DNA of 58,970 nt. It comes from Stenotrophomonas nitritireducens. Its GTDB lineage: Bacteria; Pseudomonadota; Gammaproteobacteria; Xanthomonadales; Xanthomonadaceae. A program made the position numbers and the translations under genes. Positions 17,565 through 26,062 of this stretch are shown piece by piece (the first letter of the stretch is position 1; the number at the start of each line of letters is the position of its first letter). The stretch lies in contig NZ_LDJG01000027.1 of the NCBI RefSeq assembly GCF_001431425.1, forward strand, positions 1-58,970, read 5' to 3'. The notes beneath the pieces are model-generated. The model was not told the DNA's origin and ran no database searches. It saw nothing but the letters and a program-made list of their open reading frames with translations.

Positions 17565-20500
17565 CCCTTCAGCCCGTCGCCATCGATCGCGCCTTTTTCC
17601 AGCGCGCCATGCTCATGCGCCAGCACCTGCTCGACCTGTTCGGCCTGCTGCCGCGCGCGGCGGCCGCGCTCGGCATAGAACGCATCCGGCTTGCGGTCCA
17701 GCAGGTCGTACACCACCGGGATCACCAGCAGGGTCAACAAAGTGGAGACCAGCAGGCCGCCGATCACCGTGATCGCCATCGGCGACCGCACTTCCGCGCC
17801 TTCGCCGAAGGCCAGCGCCAGCGGCAGGAAGCCGAACACCGCGCACAAGGTGGTCATCATGATCGGGCGCAGGCGCGAACGCGCGCCCTCCACCAGCGCC
17901 AGGCGCTTGGCCATGCCCTCCTCGCGCAGCTGGTTGACCTTGTCGATCAGGATGATGGCGTTCTTCACCACCAGGCCGACCAGCAGGATCAGGCCGATGA
18001 ACACCACCACCGACACCGGCGAGCGCGCCAGCAGCAGCGCGCCGACCGCGCCGACCAGCGCCAGCGGGATGGTGAACAGGATGACGAACGGGTGCAGCAG
18101 CGATTCGAACTGCGAGGCCATCACCAGGTACACCAGGAACACCGCCAGGCCGAAGGCGAACAGCAGCGAGCGGATCGACTCGCCCAGCTCCTGGCCCTGC
18201 CCGCCGATGTGCATGCCCACATCGGTGCCGAGCGGGTTCTCGGCCACCATTTTCTGCACCTCGGTGATCGCCGTGCCCAGGTCGATATCGCGCAGGTTGG
18301 CCGAAACGATCGCCACGCGGCGCAGGTCGGCGCGATGGATCTCGCTCGGCCCGGTGGTCGCCACCACCTCGGCCACCGACGACAGTTCCACCGGCTTGCC
18401 GCCGGTCGGGTGCACGATCAGGCGGCGGATGTCCTCGACCGAGGAACGCTCGGACTCCTGCACGCGCACCAGCACGTCGATCTTGCGGTCGCGGAAGCTG
18501 TAGCGGGTGGCGACGTTGCCGCGCACCTTGTTGACCACCGCATCGGCGATCTGGCGCGTGGTCAGGCCCAGCGCCGCGGCGCGGTCCTGGTCGAACACGA
18601 CCTGGATTTCCGGGAAGCCCTGCTCCACCGTCGACTTGACGTCGGCGTAGTGCGTGTTCTGCCGCAGCATGCCGGCCAGCTTGTTGCCGGCCACGCGGAT
18701 CGATTCCAGCGTGTTGCCCTCGATCTCGATCTCCAGCGGCGGCGACAGCGCGAACAGTTCCGGGCGCGCGAAATCCACCTGCGCGGCCGGCCAGGCCTTC
18801 AGGGTCTGGCGCAGTTTCTCGGTCAGCTCCGGCTCGCGCGAGGTGTCGTTCATCACCACCGACAGCTTGCCGATGTTCTCGCCGCTCTCGGTCGGGCTGG
18901 CGTCGAGTCGTGTGCCGGTGCCGGAAACGCCATACAGCAGGCGCACCCCCGCTTCTCCGGCGTGCTTGCGCTGCACTTCGCGCACCAGCGCGTCGGTCTG
19001 CGCCAGCGGCGTGCCCGGCGGCAGCTTGGCGGTCATCTCGAAACGGTCCTGCGCCAGTTGCGGGATCAGGTCCACGCCCAGCATCGGCAGCGCCGCCAGG
19101 GTCAGCGCGAACGCCAGCGCCGCACCGCCCAGTACCGGCCACGGCCGCATCAGCGCCGCGGGCAGCAGGCGCAGGTAGCCGCGTTCGGCGCGACCGTATG
19201 GCGCCATGGCGATATCGCTGGCCTTGCGCATGACCGGGCCGACCACCGCGGCGATGCCGCGGAAGATGCGCACCACCAGCCACGCCGCGGCGTAGAAGCC
19301 GTAGCGGAACATCGCACCGATGCCACGGCCGGCGAACGCGGCCGGCTTCTGCCAGCGGCGCTCCGGGCGCCACGGCTGGCGCGGATCCTCGGCCGGGAAC
19401 TCCAGCGGCGGACGGCCCTTGAGCGCGCTCAGCATCGGGATCAGGGTCATCGACACCACCAGCGACACCGCGATGGCGATCGACACGGTCAGCGCCTGGT
19501 CGCGGAACAGCTGGCCGGCGATGCCCTCGACGAACACCAGCGGCAGGAACACCGCGATCGTGGTCAGGGTCGAGGCGACCACCGCCATGAACACTTCGCG
19601 CGTGCCCTTGATCGCGGCCTCGAGAATGCCCATGCCGCGCTCGCGCGCCTTGGCGATGGATTCGAGCACCACGATCGAGTCGTCCACCACCAGGCCGGTG
19701 GCAAGGGCCAGGCCGCCCAGCGACATCACGTTCAGGCTCAGGCCGAGCTGGCCCATGAAGAAGAACGTGGCGATGATCGAGATCGGCAGCGACAGCGAGA
19801 TGACGAAGGTGCTCCAGCCATCGCGCAGGAACAGGAAGATGATCAGGATCGACAGCAGGCCGCCGATCACCGCATCGATCTTGACGTCCTTGATCGCGTG
19901 GCGGATGAAGACCGACTGGTCCTCCACCGTGGTCATCTCGATGTCCTTCGGCATCTGCTTGCGGATCGCCTCGAGCTTCTTTTCCAGCGCGTCGGCGGTG
20001 GAGACGGTGTTGGCGTCGCCTTCCTTGTAGATGGCCAGCTCCACGGCCTCATGGCCACCGGCGCGGATCACCGCCTCGCGCTCCTTGTAGCCCTGGCGCA
20101 CGTCGGCCACGTCCTTCAGCCGCACCGGCGAGGTGCCGCCGCCGCTGCCGTCGCTGCGCATCGCGGCGATCACGTTCGGATCGCGGCTGCCAAGGATCGC
20201 GGTCATCAGCTGGCGGTTCTCGCCCGCCGCAGCCGCGCCCGAGCCGCCGGCGGTGTTGAGCAGCATCTCGCGCATCTGCTCGACCGTGGCGAACTGGTTG
20301 ACGGTGCGCACCAGGTAGCGCTGCGAGCCCTCCTCGAGGCGACCGCCGGACAGGTTCACGTTTTCCTGCTGCAGACGCTGGATCACGCTGTCCAGCGACA
20401 GCCCCAGCTGCGCCAGCTTGCGCTGGTCGATATCCACCTGGATCTCGTCCTCCAGGCCGCCGCCGACCTTGACCGCGGCCACGCCGCTGACCGGCTCGAG

Positions 20501-21052
20501 CTTGCGCTTGAGATCCTCGTCGGCGTAGCGGCGCAGCTCCATCAGCCGGCGCACTGCGTCGGCTTCGCTGCCGCCGTCCTGCTTCGAGGACAGCGCCAGG
20601 CGCATGATCGGCTGCGTGGACGGATTGAAGCGCAGCAGCACCGGCGGCTTGGCCTCCAGCGGCAGCTGCAGCGTTTCCATCTTGTCGCGCACGTCCAGCC
20701 CGGCCTGCTGCATGTCCGTGCCCCAGGCGAATTCCAGGACCACGTCGCTCTGGCCGGTGCGCGAGATCGACTTGAGCTTGCGCAGGCCCTTGACGATGCC
20801 CAGCGCTTCCTCGGCCGGCTGCGAGATCAGCGTCTCCACCTCGGCCGGCGCCGCGCCTTCATAGTCGGTGCGCACGGTCAGCGTGGGATAGCTCAGATCG
20901 GGCAGCAGTTCGACCTTCAGGCTCGACAGCGAGATCGCGCCGAACAACACCAGGGTCAGCGTCATCATCGCGATGGTGACGCGACGGCGGGTGGCGAACT
21001 CGATCAGGTCGAAACCGCCACCGCCGGGAACCGACGGATCGCGCGCACTCAT
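17561..21052 (-). CDS. RND efflux permease, first subunit, with enlarged loops
   Basis: A 1163-residue RND transporter, unusually long for the family (~1030-1050). It keeps the proton-relay residues Asp456-Asp457 (GLVVDDSIVVLE) and Lys1030 (VVKNAIILID). Extra length comes from a Gly/Ala-rich insert in the first periplasmic domain (about residues 267-309). A second insert of about 80 residues lies between helices 6 and 7 (about 546-625) and contains another hydrophobic stretch, 583-608. It overlaps both the adaptor (ATGA) and the second permease by four bases, so the three are translationally coupled. Probable role: proton-driven export of a hydrophobic compound through a separately encoded outer-membrane channel. 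Confidence 0.92.
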   Translation of the reverse strand: MSARDPSVPGGGGFDLIEFATRRRVTIAMMTLTLVLFGAISLSSLKVELLPDLSYPTLTVRTDYEGAAPAEVETLISQPAEEALGIVKGLRKLKSISRTGQSDVVLEFAWGTDMQQAGLDVRDKMETLQLPLEAKPPVLLRFNPSTQPIMRLALSSKQDGGSEADAVRRLMELRRYADEDLKRKLEPVSGVAAVKVGGGLEDEIQVDIDQRKLAQLGLSLDSVIQRLQQENVNLSGGRLEEGSQRYLVRTVNQFATVEQMREMLLNTAGGSGAAAAGENRQLMTAILGSRDPNVIAAMRSDGSGGGTSPVRLKDVADVRQGYKEREAVIRAGGHEAVELAIYKEGDANTVSTADALEKKLEAIRKQMPKDIEMTTVEDQSVFIRHAIKDVKIDAVIGGLLSILIIFLFLRDGWSTFVISLSLPISIIATFFFMGQLGLSLNVMSLGGLALATGLVVDDSIVVLESIAKARERGMGILEAAIKGTREVFMAVVASTLTTIAVFLPLVFVEGIAGQLFRDQALTVSIAIAVSLVVSMTLIPMLSALKGRPPLEFPAEDPRQPWRPERRWQKPAAFAGRGIGAMFRYGFYAAAWLVVRIFRGIAAVVGPVMRKASDIAMAPYGRAERGYLRLLPAALMRPWPVLGGAALAFALTLAALPMLGVDLIPQLAQDRFEMTAKLPPGTPLAQTDALVREVQRKHAGEAGVRLLYGVSGTGTRLDASPTESGENIGKLSVVMNDTSREPELTEKLRQTLKAWPAAQVDFARPELFALSPPLEIEIEGNTLESIRVAGNKLAGMLRQNTHYADVKSTVEQGFPEIQVVFDQDRAAALGLTTRQIADAVVNKVRGNVATRYSFRDRKIDVLVRVQESERSSVEDIRRLIVHPTGGKPVELSSVAEVVATTGPSEIHRADLRRVAIVSANLRDIDLGTAITEVQKMVAENPLGTDVGMHIGGQGQELGESIRSLLFAFGLAVFLVYLVMASQFESLLHPFVILFTIPLALVGAVGALLLARSPVSVVVFIGLILLVGLVVKNAIILIDKVNQLREEGMAKRLALVEGARSRLRPIMMTTLCAVFGFLPLALAFGEGAEVRSPMAITVIGGLLVSTLLTLLVIPVVYDLLDRKPDAFYAERGRRARQQAEQVEQVLAHEHGALEKGAIDGDGLKG

Positions 21053-22194
21053 TGCTTGGCCGCCTGTGCGGCCGGCGCCTTGACGGCAGCGGCGGACGCG
21101 ACCGCCTTTTCCTTCTCCTGCCCGATCACCTGCACCGCGCTACCCTCGCGCAGCGCCGCCTTGCCGGCCACGACCACTTCCTCGCCCGGCTCCAGGCCTT
21201 CGCGCACTTCGATCCAGCCGGCATCGTCATAGCCGAGCTTGAGCTGGGTACGCATCGCCTTGCCTTCGCGCACCACGTACACGGCCGGTTCGCCGCCGTC
21301 CTCGAGCAGCGCGGTACGCGGCACCACCAGCGCATCGGCGCGCTGGTCGTAGTTGATGCTCAGGCGGCTGAACATGCCCGCCTGCAGCTCGCTTTCGCCG
21401 GAGAACGAGGCCACCACGCGGAACGTGCCGGTGCCGGTATCCACCACTGGCGACACGCGGCCCACGACGCCGGCGAACCTGCGGCCCGGCAAGGCGTCGG
21501 CAAGCAGTTCCACCGCCTGCCCCGGCTTGAGCTTGGCGATCTCGCGCTCGGGCACGTTGAGCGTGGCTTCCAGCTTGCCGGCATCGACGATGCGGATGAT
21601 CGGCGAGTTGATCTGCACGAAGTTGCCCGGCTTGATGTCGCGCGAAGCGACCACGCCCGAAATAGGCGCCACCACCGTGGTGTAGGAAAGTTCCAGCGTC
21701 GCCATGCGGTACTGCGCGCGCGCGTTCTCCAGGTCGAAGCGCAGCTGGTCCACGTCGGCGGCGCTGACCAGCTGCTGCTGGACCAGTTTCTGCGCGCGCT
21801 GATAGCTGTTTTCCAGCTTGCGCATCTGCGCCTCGCTCTGCGCCACGGCCAGGCGGGCGCGGTCCGGGTCCAGCCGCACCAGCGGTTGCCCGGCGCTGAC
21901 GCGCTCGCCCTCTTCGACCATCACCGCCAGCGCCACGCCCGAGGTCTTGGCGACCACCTGCGATTCGGCGCGCGGCTCCAGGGAGGCGGTACCGGTATAG
22001 CTGGCGGCGATGGCGCGGCGCGCCGCCTTGGCCACTTCGACCGGGACCGCATCGCTGGCCTTCTGCTCTTCCTTGGGCTTGTCCTTGGTCTCTTCGCCGC
22101 CGGCCTTGCAGCCTCCCAGCAACAACACCGTGGTGACGAGGAGAGCGGCGGCGCAGCTTCCGGTGCGGCCGTACGGAGTGAGGAGTCGCGACAT
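21049..22194 (-). CDS. RND periplasmic adaptor lipoprotein (membrane fusion protein)
   Basis: The adaptor that links the RND permeases to an outer-membrane channel. The 381-residue product, started at MSRLLTPYGRTG, has a lipoprotein signal peptide with lipobox LLGGC (Cys29), so it should be inner-membrane anchored. Barrel-sandwich/lipoyl halves (VSAGQPLVRLDPDRARLAVA and TTVVAPISGVVASRDIKPG) flank a coiled-coil hairpin (residues ~95-165). The beta-barrel and membrane-proximal domains follow, and the tail is Ala/Lys rich. An AGGGAC ribosome-binding site lies about 8 bases upstream. It is the promoter-proximal gene of the adaptor-permease-permease operon. No outer-membrane channel gene or local regulator is present. 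Confidence 0.92.
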   Translation of the reverse strand: MSRLLTPYGRTGSCAAALLVTTVLLLGGCKAGGEETKDKPKEEQKASDAVPVEVAKAARRAIAASYTGTASLEPRAESQVVAKTSGVALAVMVEEGERVSAGQPLVRLDPDRARLAVAQSEAQMRKLENSYQRAQKLVQQQLVSAADVDQLRFDLENARAQYRMATLELSYTTVVAPISGVVASRDIKPGNFVQINSPIIRIVDAGKLEATLNVPEREIAKLKPGQAVELLADALPGRRFAGVVGRVSPVVDTGTGTFRVVASFSGESELQAGMFSRLSINYDQRADALVVPRTALLEDGGEPAVYVVREGKAMRTQLKLGYDDAGWIEVREGLEPGEEVVVAGKAALREGSAVQVIGQEKEKAVASAAAVKAPAAQAAKQ

Positions 22195-22334
22195 CGTGGG
22201 GTCCCTGGAGATGCAGTGGCTGGTGTTGTAGCAAAGTATTGCACCACCCCACGGCAACACCATGCCCCAAAGGTCATGCCCACGCGCTGCACCGCAGCAT
22301 TCATGAATGGTTCCGAACCGGTGAATGCGCGGGC

Positions 22335-22340
22335 TATACT
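22335..22340 (+). promoter_or_regulatory. Possible -10 hexamer (TATACT) for the cytochrome c genes
   Basis: TATACT at 22335-22340 with a weak -35 (TTCCGA, 22311-22316, spacer 18). Transcription would start near 22347, about 52 bases before the first cytochrome start. Confidence 0.45.
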
Positions 22341-22398
22341 CGAACCGTTCCGTGTCCCACGGCGGAACCAACAGACCCGCATACCGGACAAGGAAACC

Positions 22399-22779
22399 AT
22401 GCGCTCGCAGCCGTTTGCCGTATGTCTCGCCCTGGCTTTCGCCCTGCCGTTCGGGGCCGCCGCCCAAGCCGACCCGCAGCAGTCTGAACCTTCCGCTCCC
22501 GCCGCCGCGGCATCGCCGCAGGCCGCTGCCGGCAATGCCGAAGCCGGCCGTACCCTGGCCTACACCTGCCAGGGCTGCCACGGCATCACCGGCTACAAGA
22601 ACGCCTACCCGAGCTACCGCGTGCCCAAGATCGGCGGGCAGTCGGCGCAGTACCTGACCCAGGCGTTGACCGAATACCGCGAAGGCAAGCGCAAGCACCC
22701 AACCATGCAGGCGCAATCGATGAGCTTCAGCACGCAGGACATCGCTGATCTCTCCGCCTACCTGTCCACTCTCAAGTAA
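22399..22779 (+). CDS. Periplasmic monohaem cytochrome c, class I (c4-like half)
   Basis: A 126-residue electron carrier with a Sec signal peptide (MRSQPFAVCLALAFALPFGAAAQA) and a haem site TCQGCHG in the mature part. The PKIGGQSAQYLTQALTEYREGKR stretch resembles one half of dihaem cytochrome c4, and the Met in QAQSMSF is the likely distal ligand. An Ala/Pro-rich linker separates signal and haem domain. The AAGGAAACC just before the ATG is the probable ribosome-binding site. A second, lipid-anchored cytochrome gene follows after nine bases. Together they may replace a dihaem c4 between the bc1 complex and a terminal oxidase. The partner is not in the window. Confidence 0.88.
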   Translation: MRSQPFAVCLALAFALPFGAAAQADPQQSEPSAPAAAASPQAAAGNAEAGRTLAYTCQGCHGITGYKNAYPSYRVPKIGGQSAQYLTQALTEYREGKRKHPTMQAQSMSFSTQDIADLSAYLSTLK

Positions 22780-22788
22780 GCACCGCTC

Positions 22789-23250
22789 ATGTCGAAAGCC
22801 AAGCACGCTTCGCGTCTCGCCATCGCACTGTTCGCTGCCTGCGCCCTGGCCGCCTGCACGCAGTCGGAGGTGGAGTCCACCGGCAAATCCGCCGCCGACC
22901 CCGGCCATGCCAGTGGCGAACACGGTTCCAGTTCTTCGGCCGGCCTGCCGCAGGGGCGCATCGCCGCCGGCGAGCAGCTCGCCAACAGCAAGGGCAAGGC
23001 CACCGGCCAGAGCTGCATCGATTGCCACGGTGCCGATGGCAACGCCCCGATCGACCCCAGCTACCCGCGGCTCGGCGGCCAGTATGGCGACTACCTCGCC
23101 CATGCCCTGCAGGCCTATCGCGGCGGCGACCGCGAGCACATGCTGATGTCGCCGCAGGCCGCCGGCCTGAGCGACCAGGATATCTCCGACCTGGCCGCCT
23201 ACTTCGGCTCGCGCCCGAGCCAGCTGCGCGACCTGCACGGCTTGAAGTGA
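22789..23250 (+). CDS. Lipoprotein monohaem cytochrome c, class I
   Basis: A 153-residue cytochrome with a lipoprotein signal (RLAIALFAACALAAC, acylated Cys23), a Ser/Gly-rich spacer and the haem motif SCIDCHGADG. YPRLGGQYGDYLAHALQAYRGGDR and the axial Met in HMLMSPQAAGLS follow, so it is another c4/c5-like domain. It lies nine bases after the soluble cytochrome gene and must be co-transcribed with it. The membrane anchor suggests docking at a membrane complex while the first protein diffuses. An 11-bp hairpin follows the stop codon. Confidence 0.88.
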   Translation: MSKAKHASRLAIALFAACALAACTQSEVESTGKSAADPGHASGEHGSSSSAGLPQGRIAAGEQLANSKGKATGQSCIDCHGADGNAPIDPSYPRLGGQYGDYLAHALQAYRGGDREHMLMSPQAAGLSDQDISDLAAYFGSRPSQLRDLHGLK

Positions 23251-23257
23251 TCGCATC

Positions 23258-23281
23258 GCGCCGGCACGCCCGTGCCGGCGC
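23258..23281 (+). other. 11-bp perfect hairpin after the cytochrome pair
   Basis: GCGCCGGCACG and CGTGCCGGCGC form a perfect stem around a two-base spacer, starting 8 bases after the cytochrome stop. No T-run follows, so it could be an mRNA 3'-end stabiliser or a partial terminator before the next small gene. Confidence 0.6.
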
Positions 23282-23308
23282 CGTTGACGCCCCCTGCGTG
23301 AGGCAGCA

Positions 23309-23539
23309 ATGACCGCATCGTCGCCGCCATCCCTCAGGAGATTGGCGCTCACCTCGCTTGTTTCGCTGTTGGCGAGCGGTGCCGGCTTGCTCTGCATCCG
23401 CGCCCGTCCCGACATGCTCAGAACCGATCCGGCATGGATCGGCCCCGCCGCCGTGGTCGGTACCCTCACGTTCCTGGTCTGCGTGATGCTCCTGACGCCC
23501 GCCGCGGCGCGCGCCATCCGACGCGGCAGGAATCCCTAG
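23309..23539 (+). CDS. Small membrane protein of unknown function
   Basis: A 76-residue protein with two hydrophobic helices, LALTSLVSLLASGAGLLCI (~12-30) and GPAAVVGTLTFLVCVMLLTPAAARAI (~45-70), and a basic tail RRGRNP. A GAGG ribosome-binding site lies eight bases before the ATG. It follows the cytochrome pair on the same strand by 58 bases and converges with the repetitive membrane protein gene. I recognise no family. Co-transcription with the cytochromes is possible but the intervening hairpin argues for lower expression. Confidence 0.55.
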   Translation: MTASSPPSLRRLALTSLVSLLASGAGLLCIRARPDMLRTDPAWIGPAAVVGTLTFLVCVMLLTPAAARAIRRGRNP

Positions 23540-23579
23540 AAATCCACTTCCAATGCAGCGGGATTGAGTACGGCGCCGT

Positions 23580-25358
23580 TCAACGGCTGCCGTTGTCGTC
23601 CTGCAGTTCCTTCTTGAACGGGATGTCCGGCGGCGGCCGCGCGCTGGCCGGCTGCTCCTGCATGTTCGGATTGCTCAGGCCACAGCCGCCGCCGAACTGC
23701 AGGACGGAAATCACGCAGGAAATACGGTTTTCGGTGCCCGGGATCGGGATTTCGATGCTCCTGATGCCCTTTCGCACCCACTCGGCCAGCAGCGATTCGT
23801 TGGGCACCCAGTATTTGTCGAACGACGTGGGCTTGTGCTCGTAGGGCGGGCGCTTGAGCCAGGTGCCGGCATGGTCGATCTGCTCGCGGCTCCAGCTGTC
23901 CGACTCGCCGCCCGGCGCGCCACGTCCGGGCGCCGCCTCCTTTCCAGCGTCGCCCGCCATGCGCACGCTGCCATCGTTGTTGTACAGGCCGCGCCCCGCG
24001 TCGGACGCGGCACCGCTGCCGCCGGATGCCTGCCGCTGCGAGGCGCCCCAGTCGTCCGAACGGACCGGTGCCGCCCAGCCACCGCTGCGGTCCTGCGGTC
24101 TTGGCCCGGCTCCCGTACTGGTGCCTGATTGCGGCGCGGCATTCGCCGCCGGCCCACCCGCCGCAGCTCCCTGCGAAGACCGCGACGCCTGCGCCCCACC
24201 CTCGCTGGCCCGCGCCGGCACCGGGCCGGAACCGGTGGCAGGCGCCGGGGCAGCATCGGCGACGCCCGGCATCCGCCGTTCGCGCACCGCCACATCCGCG
24301 GTCCTCACCTGCACGCCGCTTTCGCGCGCCGGCACCGTCGCCATCTGCACATCCTGGCGCGGCGCGGTTTCGACCTGCCGTTCGCGCACCGCCGGTTCCA
24401 CGCCATTCAAACGCACTTCCGCCTCGCGTGGGCGGACCGGCGTCATCGCCACCGGCGGCGTGGGCACCGTCTCGATCTGCCGTTCACGCACCTGTACCTG
24501 CGGCATGGCGGGCGCCTTTGCCACGACATCGCGCGTCGGCAAGGCGCGCACCGGTACCGCCGGCGCCACCGCGGTTTCTACGGTGCGCTCGCGCACCTGT
24601 GGCTCATGCACACGGAGCGCCGGCGGCGCCACCGTTGGCGGCGGCAGCACGAAATCCGTGGTCGGCCTCGGCACTTCGGTGACCTGCAGCGTCTGTTCCG
24701 CCGCGACGTCCGGCGCAGGCCGGGACATGTCCACCGGCATCGCGGCCAACTCCGCGTCCACGCCGCTGTCCTGTGGCACCGGCGGGGTGGGTTGCGGCTG
24801 CGACGAAGCGGCGGCCGCGGCTTCGGCCGCACCGCCCTCGCGCGCCGGCGCGCCGGCCGAGCGCGCCGACGATGACTGTGCGGCGGCGGCCTGCGGCGCT
24901 CCGCCGCCTTCATCCTCCGGCGTCCCCCGGCCCACGTACTCGACCTGCACGCGCTCGCCCTCCTCCGCGCCGGGTTCCGGCACGTTGCTGCGCACCAGCG
25001 CCACCCATACCAGCAGCACGGCGAACAGCAGATGCAGGGCGACGCTGCAGAAAGCGGAGAACCAGCGTATCCGGCGCTGGTCGTCGGGAGGCGGGTCGTC
25101 GCCCGCCCAGCGGAACAGGTGCAGCAGCGCCCGCTGGAACGACAGCCCGCGCCCGCTGCCGCGGGATCGCGGTCCCTGCCATGGCGGTGCCGCGGCCGCC
25201 GCGTCGATACCCGCGAATGCCATGCCGTCCGCGCGCGAACCTCCGCGCAGCCAGGCGCTCCAGCTGTAAGGAAAACCGGTTCGACGGTCATGCAGGATGC
25301 TGGCCTTGCGCCGGGCGGCCAGCAGGTCGATCAGGTCGGCAACCGTCGTCACCGGCAC
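23580..25358 (-). CDS. TonB-like 'transmembrane repetitive protein' (N-terminal anchor, repeat region, conserved C-terminal domain)
   Basis: A 592-residue product starting at a GTG. The first ~97 residues are cytoplasmic, then one membrane helix (residues ~100-122) and an Ala/Pro-rich region. Imperfect ~34-35-residue repeats follow, marked by RERTVET (256-262), RERQIET (291-297), RERQVET (325-331) and RERRMPG (359-365). A Gly/Ser/Ala-rich region precedes a compact C-terminal domain (about 490-592) with WLKRPPYEHKP, ESLLAEWVRKGIRSIEIPIPG and LQFGGGCGLSNPN. This is the topology of TonB or TolA, a periplasm-spanning rod with a terminal binding domain, but the C-terminal domain is not TonB-C as I know it. 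Proteins of this type are annotated 'transmembrane repetitive protein' in Xanthomonas. Function is unknown. The nfuA gene lies 12 bases upstream on the same strand. Confidence 0.8.
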   Translation of the reverse strand: MPVTTVADLIDLLAARRKASILHDRRTGFPYSWSAWLRGGSRADGMAFAGIDAAAAAPPWQGPRSRGSGRGLSFQRALLHLFRWAGDDPPPDDQRRIRWFSAFCSVALHLLFAVLLVWVALVRSNVPEPGAEEGERVQVEYVGRGTPEDEGGGAPQAAAAQSSSARSAGAPAREGGAAEAAAAASSQPQPTPPVPQDSGVDAELAAMPVDMSRPAPDVAAEQTLQVTEVPRPTTDFVLPPPTVAPPALRVHEPQVRERTVETAVAPAVPVRALPTRDVVAKAPAMPQVQVRERQIETVPTPPVAMTPVRPREAEVRLNGVEPAVRERQVETAPRQDVQMATVPARESGVQVRTADVAVRERRMPGVADAAPAPATGSGPVPARASEGGAQASRSSQGAAAGGPAANAAPQSGTSTGAGPRPQDRSGGWAAPVRSDDWGASQRQASGGSGAASDAGRGLYNNDGSVRMAGDAGKEAAPGRGAPGGESDSWSREQIDHAGTWLKRPPYEHKPTSFDKYWVPNESLLAEWVRKGIRSIEIPIPGTENRISCVISVLQFGGGCGLSNPNMQEQPASARPPPDIPFKKELQDDNGSR

Positions 25359-25370
25359 GTGGCGGGTCGC

Positions 25371-25970
25371 TCAGCCCACGCCGTCGCGCGGGATGTAGGG
25401 CGCCTGGCCACTGGCGTGGTCGGTCGCATCGCGCACGGCGGTGACGCCGGGCACCCGGCCCATCAAGGTCTTCTCGATCCCCTGCTTCAAGGTCACGTCG
25501 GCCATGCCGCAGCCATGGCAGCCGCCGCCGAAACGCAGCAGCACCACGCCGTCGGCGGACACTTCCTGCACCGCCACCCGGCCGCCATGCGACGCCAGCT
25601 GCGGGTTGACTTCGTTCTCGATGACCCAGTGCACGCGCTCGACCATCGACGCCGCTTCGCCGGGGGCTTCGCCCTTGATCTTGGGCGCCTTGATGGTCAG
25701 CTGCTGGGTGCCGGCGGCCTGCGTGACATAGTCGATCTCGGCCCCATCCAGCCACGCCACGCTGGTGGCCGACACATAAAGCGTGAAGCCGTCGCAGTCC
25801 ACCGCCCATTCGTCGCCCAGCAGATCGGCCGGCTCGGCGAACTCCAGGCGCGCGTCGGCGCGCGGCGTCCCCGGTTCGACCGCGCTCAGGCGCACGCCCA
25901 TGCCGGGCACGGCCTCGCGTTCGATCAGCTTGCGGAAATGGCTCTGCGCGGTATCTGAAATCTGGATCAT
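25371..25970 (-). CDS. nfuA: Fe-S biogenesis protein NfuA
   Basis: Carrier that delivers 4Fe-4S clusters to target enzymes under oxidative stress or iron limitation. The 199-residue product has the two-domain form: an N-terminal degenerate A-type domain ([20 protein letters not shown]) and a C-terminal Nfu domain with [22 protein letters not shown], whose C-x2-C binds the cluster. The start at MIQISD matches NfuA proteins, and an open frame upstream shows no homology. A TAGAAT hexamer stands seven bases before the ATG. The aconitases and IspG encoded in this window are 4Fe-4S enzymes and plausible clients. Confidence 0.95.
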   Translation of the reverse strand: MIQISDTAQSHFRKLIEREAVPGMGVRLSAVEPGTPRADARLEFAEPADLLGDEWAVDCDGFTLYVSATSVAWLDGAEIDYVTQAAGTQQLTIKAPKIKGEAPGEAASMVERVHWVIENEVNPQLASHGGRVAVQEVSADGVVLLRFGGGCHGCGMADVTLKQGIEKTLMGRVPGVTAVRDATDHASGQAPYIPRDGVG

Positions 25971-25983
25971 GCGCGCTATTCTA
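25971..25983 (-). promoter_or_regulatory. -10 hexamer abutting the nfuA start (possible leaderless mRNA)
   Basis: On the minus strand TAGAAT (25978-25983) is followed by seven bases and the nfuA ATG. Transcription would begin at or next to the start codon. No Shine-Dalgarno sequence or good -35 is visible. Confidence 0.45.
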
Positions 25984-26062
25984 GCCGTGTCTTGGCCGCT
26001 GCTGATGGGACACTGATTCCACGCGCGGCGCCGTTCAGCCCCTTGTCCGATGGAGGTACCCC

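Noticed and set aside
14361..21232. Very long plus-strand open frames (over 1100 codons each) opposite the RND permease genes
   Set aside because: They are antisense to well-supported RND genes. High GC makes stop codons rare on the opposite strand, and the translations are His/Arg/Gln-rich with no motifs.
23580..25970. Shared FGGGC-type motif in the repetitive membrane protein C-terminus and NfuA
   Set aside because: NfuA has a C-x2-C cluster site in a known fold. The membrane protein has a single Cys at this place (FGGGCGL) and no other similarity, so the match looks accidental.
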